Part shown: piece by piece, positions 61,809 through 64,000 of the stretch
How positions within the stretch are numbered: position 1 is the first letter of the stretch
Layout: every line of letters begins with the position of its first letter
DNA from: Chromobacterium haemolyticum DSM 19808
Lineage (GTDB): Bacteria; Pseudomonadota; Gammaproteobacteria; Burkholderiales; Chromobacteriaceae
Assembly: GCF_000711885.1 (NCBI RefSeq)
Contig: NZ_JONK01000013.1
Coordinates: 1-64,000 of the forward strand
Length of the DNA: 64,000 nt
Direction of reading: 5' to 3'
The notes under the pieces: model-generated
Databases searched by the model: none
What the model saw: only the letters and a program-made list of their open reading frames with translations
Told to the model about the DNA's origin: nothing
Position numbers and translations under genes: made by a program

Positions 61809-62818
61809 CACAACACCTCGCAACGCACGCCATGGCTGGCGAATAATTCAGGCAGGCTCTCCAGCGGAGCCTCCGACTCGATCACGCCGGCCACCAATTG
61901 GCCAAACGGCGTGCCCTTGATCTCGGACAGCGTGCCGCTGACCAGGTTGAAGCGGGCGCCCGCCTCCTTGCCCACCACATCCAGCACCGGCTGCAAGGTG
62001 GGATCGCCAACGAAAGTCAGCTTGATCAGCGGCGCGCCCACGCGCTGCTGCCAGGTCTGGCGCGCTTCTTCATGATACAAGCCGGTTTCCGCCAATAGCC
62101 CGCGGGTCACCTCGTGCCGCGGATGCAGGAACACGTCCAGCACCGGCCCCTGCTCCACCACGCGGCCGTGGTCCAGCACCGCCACCTGATCGCACAATTG
62201 GCGGATCACGCGCATCTCATGGGTGATCAACACAATGGTCAGGCCAAGCTGGCGATTAATGTCGGCCAGCAGGGTCAGAATGGAATCCGTGGTCTCCGGG
62301 TCCAGCGCCGAGGTCGCCTCGTCGCACAGCAACAGTTCCGGGTGATTGGCCAGCGCGCGGGCGATGCCGACGCGCTGCTTCTGGCCGCCGGACAATTGCG
62401 CCGGGTATTTGTCGCGATGGCCGGACAGCCCCACCAAGGCGAGCAGCTCCTCGACGCGGGCGTCCATATCGGGGGCGGACACGCCGCCGGCCAATTCCAG
62501 CGGAAAGCGCACATTGCCCGCCACGGTACGCGATTTCAGCAGATTGAAATGCTGAAACACCATGCCGATGCGCTGGCGGCACAGTTGCAATTGCCGGCTG
62601 TCCAGCGCGGTCAGTTCCGTGTCGCCCAAACGCACCGCGCCGCGGTCTGGCCGCTCCAGCAGGTTCAAACAACGCACCAAGGTGCTCTTGCCCGCGCCGG
62701 AACGGCCGATGATGCCGAACACCTCTCCCTTGGCCACCTTCAGGCTAACGTCAGCCAGGGCCGGCACTTCGCGCCCGTCCACCCGGTAATGTTTGTATAA
62801 ATTTTCTATTTCAATCAT
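61808..62818 (-). CDS. metN: Methionine ABC transporter ATP-binding protein MetN
   Basis: The 336-residue ATPase has Walker A GRSGAGKST, signature LSGGQKQRVGIARAL, Walker B LLLCDEATSALD and the switch His in LITHEM. A C-terminal NIL regulatory domain (about residues 255-336) binds methionine to inhibit transport. It is first in metNIQ. The start at 62818 (MIEIENLYKHYRVDGR) matches the family; the upstream open frame to 62893 is not conserved-looking. Confidence 0.94.
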   Translation of the reverse strand: MIEIENLYKHYRVDGREVPALADVSLKVAKGEVFGIIGRSGAGKSTLVRCLNLLERPDRGAVRLGDTELTALDSRQLQLCRQRIGMVFQHFNLLKSRTVAGNVRFPLELAGGVSAPDMDARVEELLALVGLSGHRDKYPAQLSGGQKQRVGIARALANHPELLLCDEATSALDPETTDSILTLLADINRQLGLTIVLITHEMRVIRQLCDQVAVLDHGRVVEQGPVLDVFLHPRHEVTRGLLAETGLYHEEARQTWQQRVGAPLIKLTFVGDPTLQPVLDVVGKEAGARFNLVSGTLSEIKGTPFGQLVAGVIESEAPLESLPELFASHGVRCEVL

Positions 62819-62889
62819 GCCTTGCCTCTGAATCCCGCCGTCCGTCAACGCCACTGCTTGGCGATTGCGAACCAGTCTATAAGCAAGCC

Positions 62890-62918
62890 ACATAAAACCT
62901 AAAGAACTATAAATTCAA
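62890..62918 (-). promoter_or_regulatory. Possible promoter of metNIQ
   Basis: On the minus strand TTGAAT (62913-62918) and TTATGT (62890-62895) are 17 bp apart in an A/T-rich patch, about 65-75 bp before the metN start. Boxes are moderate matches only. I see no SAM riboswitch I can identify in the leader. Confidence 0.4.
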
Positions 62919-63036
62919 AACTCTATTCAAATTAGAAATATAGAAGACCAATCGCCGCGGAATTGACGCCGCTCCCACCCCGGGCCTGGGGATTTTTGCT
63001 ACATTGTGTCTTTGTTTGAAACCAATACAGCACGTC

Positions 63037-64000
63037 ATGACCGCCTTTACCAGCTGCAACCCCGCCACAGGAGAAGTCGTCTACACCCGCGCCGCCTGGC
63101 CGGAAGCCCAACTGTCCATCGCGCTCGCCCAACTGCGCGAGGCACAGCGCCACTGGCGCGAGCTGAGCGTGGCAGAACGGGCCGCGCAGCTGCTGCGCCT
63201 GGCCGATAAACTGCAGGCACATCGGGAAGAACTGGCCGGCCTGGTCACGCTGGAGGTGGGCAAACGCACTGCGGAATGCCTGGCGGAAATCGACAAATCC
63301 GCCCAGTTGATCCGCTACTACGCTCAATTGGCGCCGGAACTGCTGGCCTCGCTGGACATCCCTACTCAGGCCAGCCGCAGCGGCGTGGCCTTCGAGCCGC
63401 TGGGCACGGTGCTGGCGGTGATGCCGTGGAATTATCCGATCTGGCAGGTGCTGCGCTTCGCGGTGCCGGCGCTGATGGCCGGCAACGCCTGCCTGGTGAA
63501 ACCGGCTCCGTCGGTTCCTCAATCCACCCAGCGTCTGCTGGAGTTGGCGCGCGCCTCGGGCCTGAGCGTGCTGGACGTGGCCTGGATAGATCATGATCAA
63601 GTGGAAGAGGCCATCCGCCAGTGCGACGCGGTGGCCTTCACCGGCTCCACTCAAACCGGGCGCGCCATCGCGGCGCTGGCCGGCCGCCATCTGAAAAAAA
63701 CCGTGCTGGAACTGGGCGGCAGCAACCCCTTCATCGTGCTGGCCGACGCCGACGTCGCCGCCGCGGCCCAGGACGCGGCCAACTCCCGCTTCCGCGACGC
63801 GGGCCAGAGCTGCAACGCGGCCAAGCGCATGATCGTGGTGCCGGAAATCGCCGAAGCGTTCATTGACGCCTTCTGCGCCGAAGCCGCCAAACTGCGCGCC
63901 GGCGACCCGCGCCACCCCGCCACCACCTTGTCGCCGCTGACCCGCGCCGATCTGCGCGAAGCGCTGCACGCCCAGGTACTGGACGCCGTTGCACACGGCG
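63037..64000 (+). CDS. sad: NAD(P)-dependent succinate-semialdehyde dehydrogenase, Sad-like (partial, runs off the window)
   Basis: The first 321 residues of an aldehyde dehydrogenase are present; the 3' end lies outside the window. Visible features are NPATGE at the N-terminus, MPWNYPIWQVLRFAVPAL, the catalytic Glu225 in LELGGSNPF and the nucleophile Cys259 in GQSCNAAKR. The sequence closely follows the E. coli Sad (YneI) pattern for succinate semialdehyde, which would fit polyamine/GABA catabolism downstream of PuuB. It is divergent from metNIQ. Start at ATG 63037; no strong ribosome binding site is evident. Confidence 0.88.
   Translation, partial: MTAFTSCNPATGEVVYTRAAWPEAQLSIALAQLREAQRHWRELSVAERAAQLLRLADKLQAHREELAGLVTLEVGKRTAECLAEIDKSAQLIRYYAQLAPELLASLDIPTQASRSGVAFEPLGTVLAVMPWNYPIWQVLRFAVPALMAGNACLVKPAPSVPQSTQRLLELARASGLSVLDVAWIDHDQVEEAIRQCDAVAFTGSTQTGRAIAALAGRHLKKTVLELGGSNPFIVLADADVAAAAQDAANSRFRDAGQSCNAAKRMIVVPEIAEAFIDAFCAEAAKLRAGDPRHPATTLSPLTRADLREALHAQVLDAVAHG

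Noticed and set aside
62819-63036. SAM riboswitch before metNIQ
   Set aside because: I could not identify a SAM-I, SAM-II or related core in the leader; only a moderate promoter candidate is visible.

Overview
The window looks like a chromosomal segment of a Chromobacterium species or a close relative (Betaproteobacteria, Neisseriales). The best marker is the convergent quorum-sensing pair cviR (56935-57732) and cviI (57752-58417). GC is high (about 60-68% by eye in most genes), and the other genes (ubiquinone, polyamine, type IV pilus, pgl/wbp-like sugar genes, an isolated recC) fit that group. The species cannot be named from this sequence alone. I see no prophage, transposase, CRISPR array or violacein operon.

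Layout. 1-300: the 5' end of a 16S rRNA gene with its leader and promoter, leaving the window to the left. 0.5-9 kb: HAD phosphatase, a potABCD-type polyamine importer, a PLP cysteine synthase-like enzyme, OmpW and UbiD. 9-17.5 kb: a lipoprotein metallopeptidase, small conserved proteins (YggL, DUF218, DUF2164), aspartase with a LysR regulator, a diguanylate cyclase and a TonB-like protein. 17.5-33.5 kb: a long leftward surface-glycan cluster. 33.8-38.3 kb: spermidine synthase-like protein, TtcA, a pteridine reductase-like SDR and a MidA-type methyltransferase. 38.3-38.5 kb: two identical tRNA-Met(CAT) genes with their own promoter and terminator. 38.8-47 kb: a periplasmic binding protein, recC and a five-gene minor pilin operon. 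47.1-50 kb: sirB2-like gene and ubiUVT. 50.2-53.4 kb: a second diguanylate cyclase, puuB and a LysR regulator. 54-56.7 kb: anaerobic ribonucleotide reductase. 56.9-60 kb: cviR/cviI and a nitronate monooxygenase-like gene. 60.2-64 kb: metNIQ and the start of a succinate-semialdehyde dehydrogenase.

How genes fit together. The glycan cluster combines two nucleotide-sugar branches. One is WbpA-, WbpB-, WbpE- and WbpD-like, giving a UDP-diacetamido-uronic acid. The other is a PglF-like dehydratase, aminotransferase, GNAT acetyltransferase and phosphoglycosyltransferase, giving a bacillosamine-type initiating sugar. Three glycosyltransferases and a flippase are present, but no polymerase or ligase. 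Oxygen-limited growth is a second theme: ubiUVT (O2-independent ubiquinone hydroxylation), nrdD/nrdG with an FNR-like site upstream, and aspartase. Polyamines are a third: pot importer, spermidine synthase-like protein, PuuB and a Sad-type dehydrogenase.

Most notable observations. (1) The anaerobic ribonucleotide reductase is split: the glycyl-radical loop is a separate 59-residue ORF, in the same frame as nrdD but after a TAA stop, with its own ribosome binding site. (2) A lower-GC alpha/beta hydrolase gene inside the glycan cluster is bracketed by two imperfect direct repeats of about 85 bp. (3) Two families of short intergenic repeats occur, one with four copies and one with two. (4) A near-perfect lux box lies upstream of cviI. 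(5) The minor pilin operon ends with an unusually large (666 aa) PilX-like protein.
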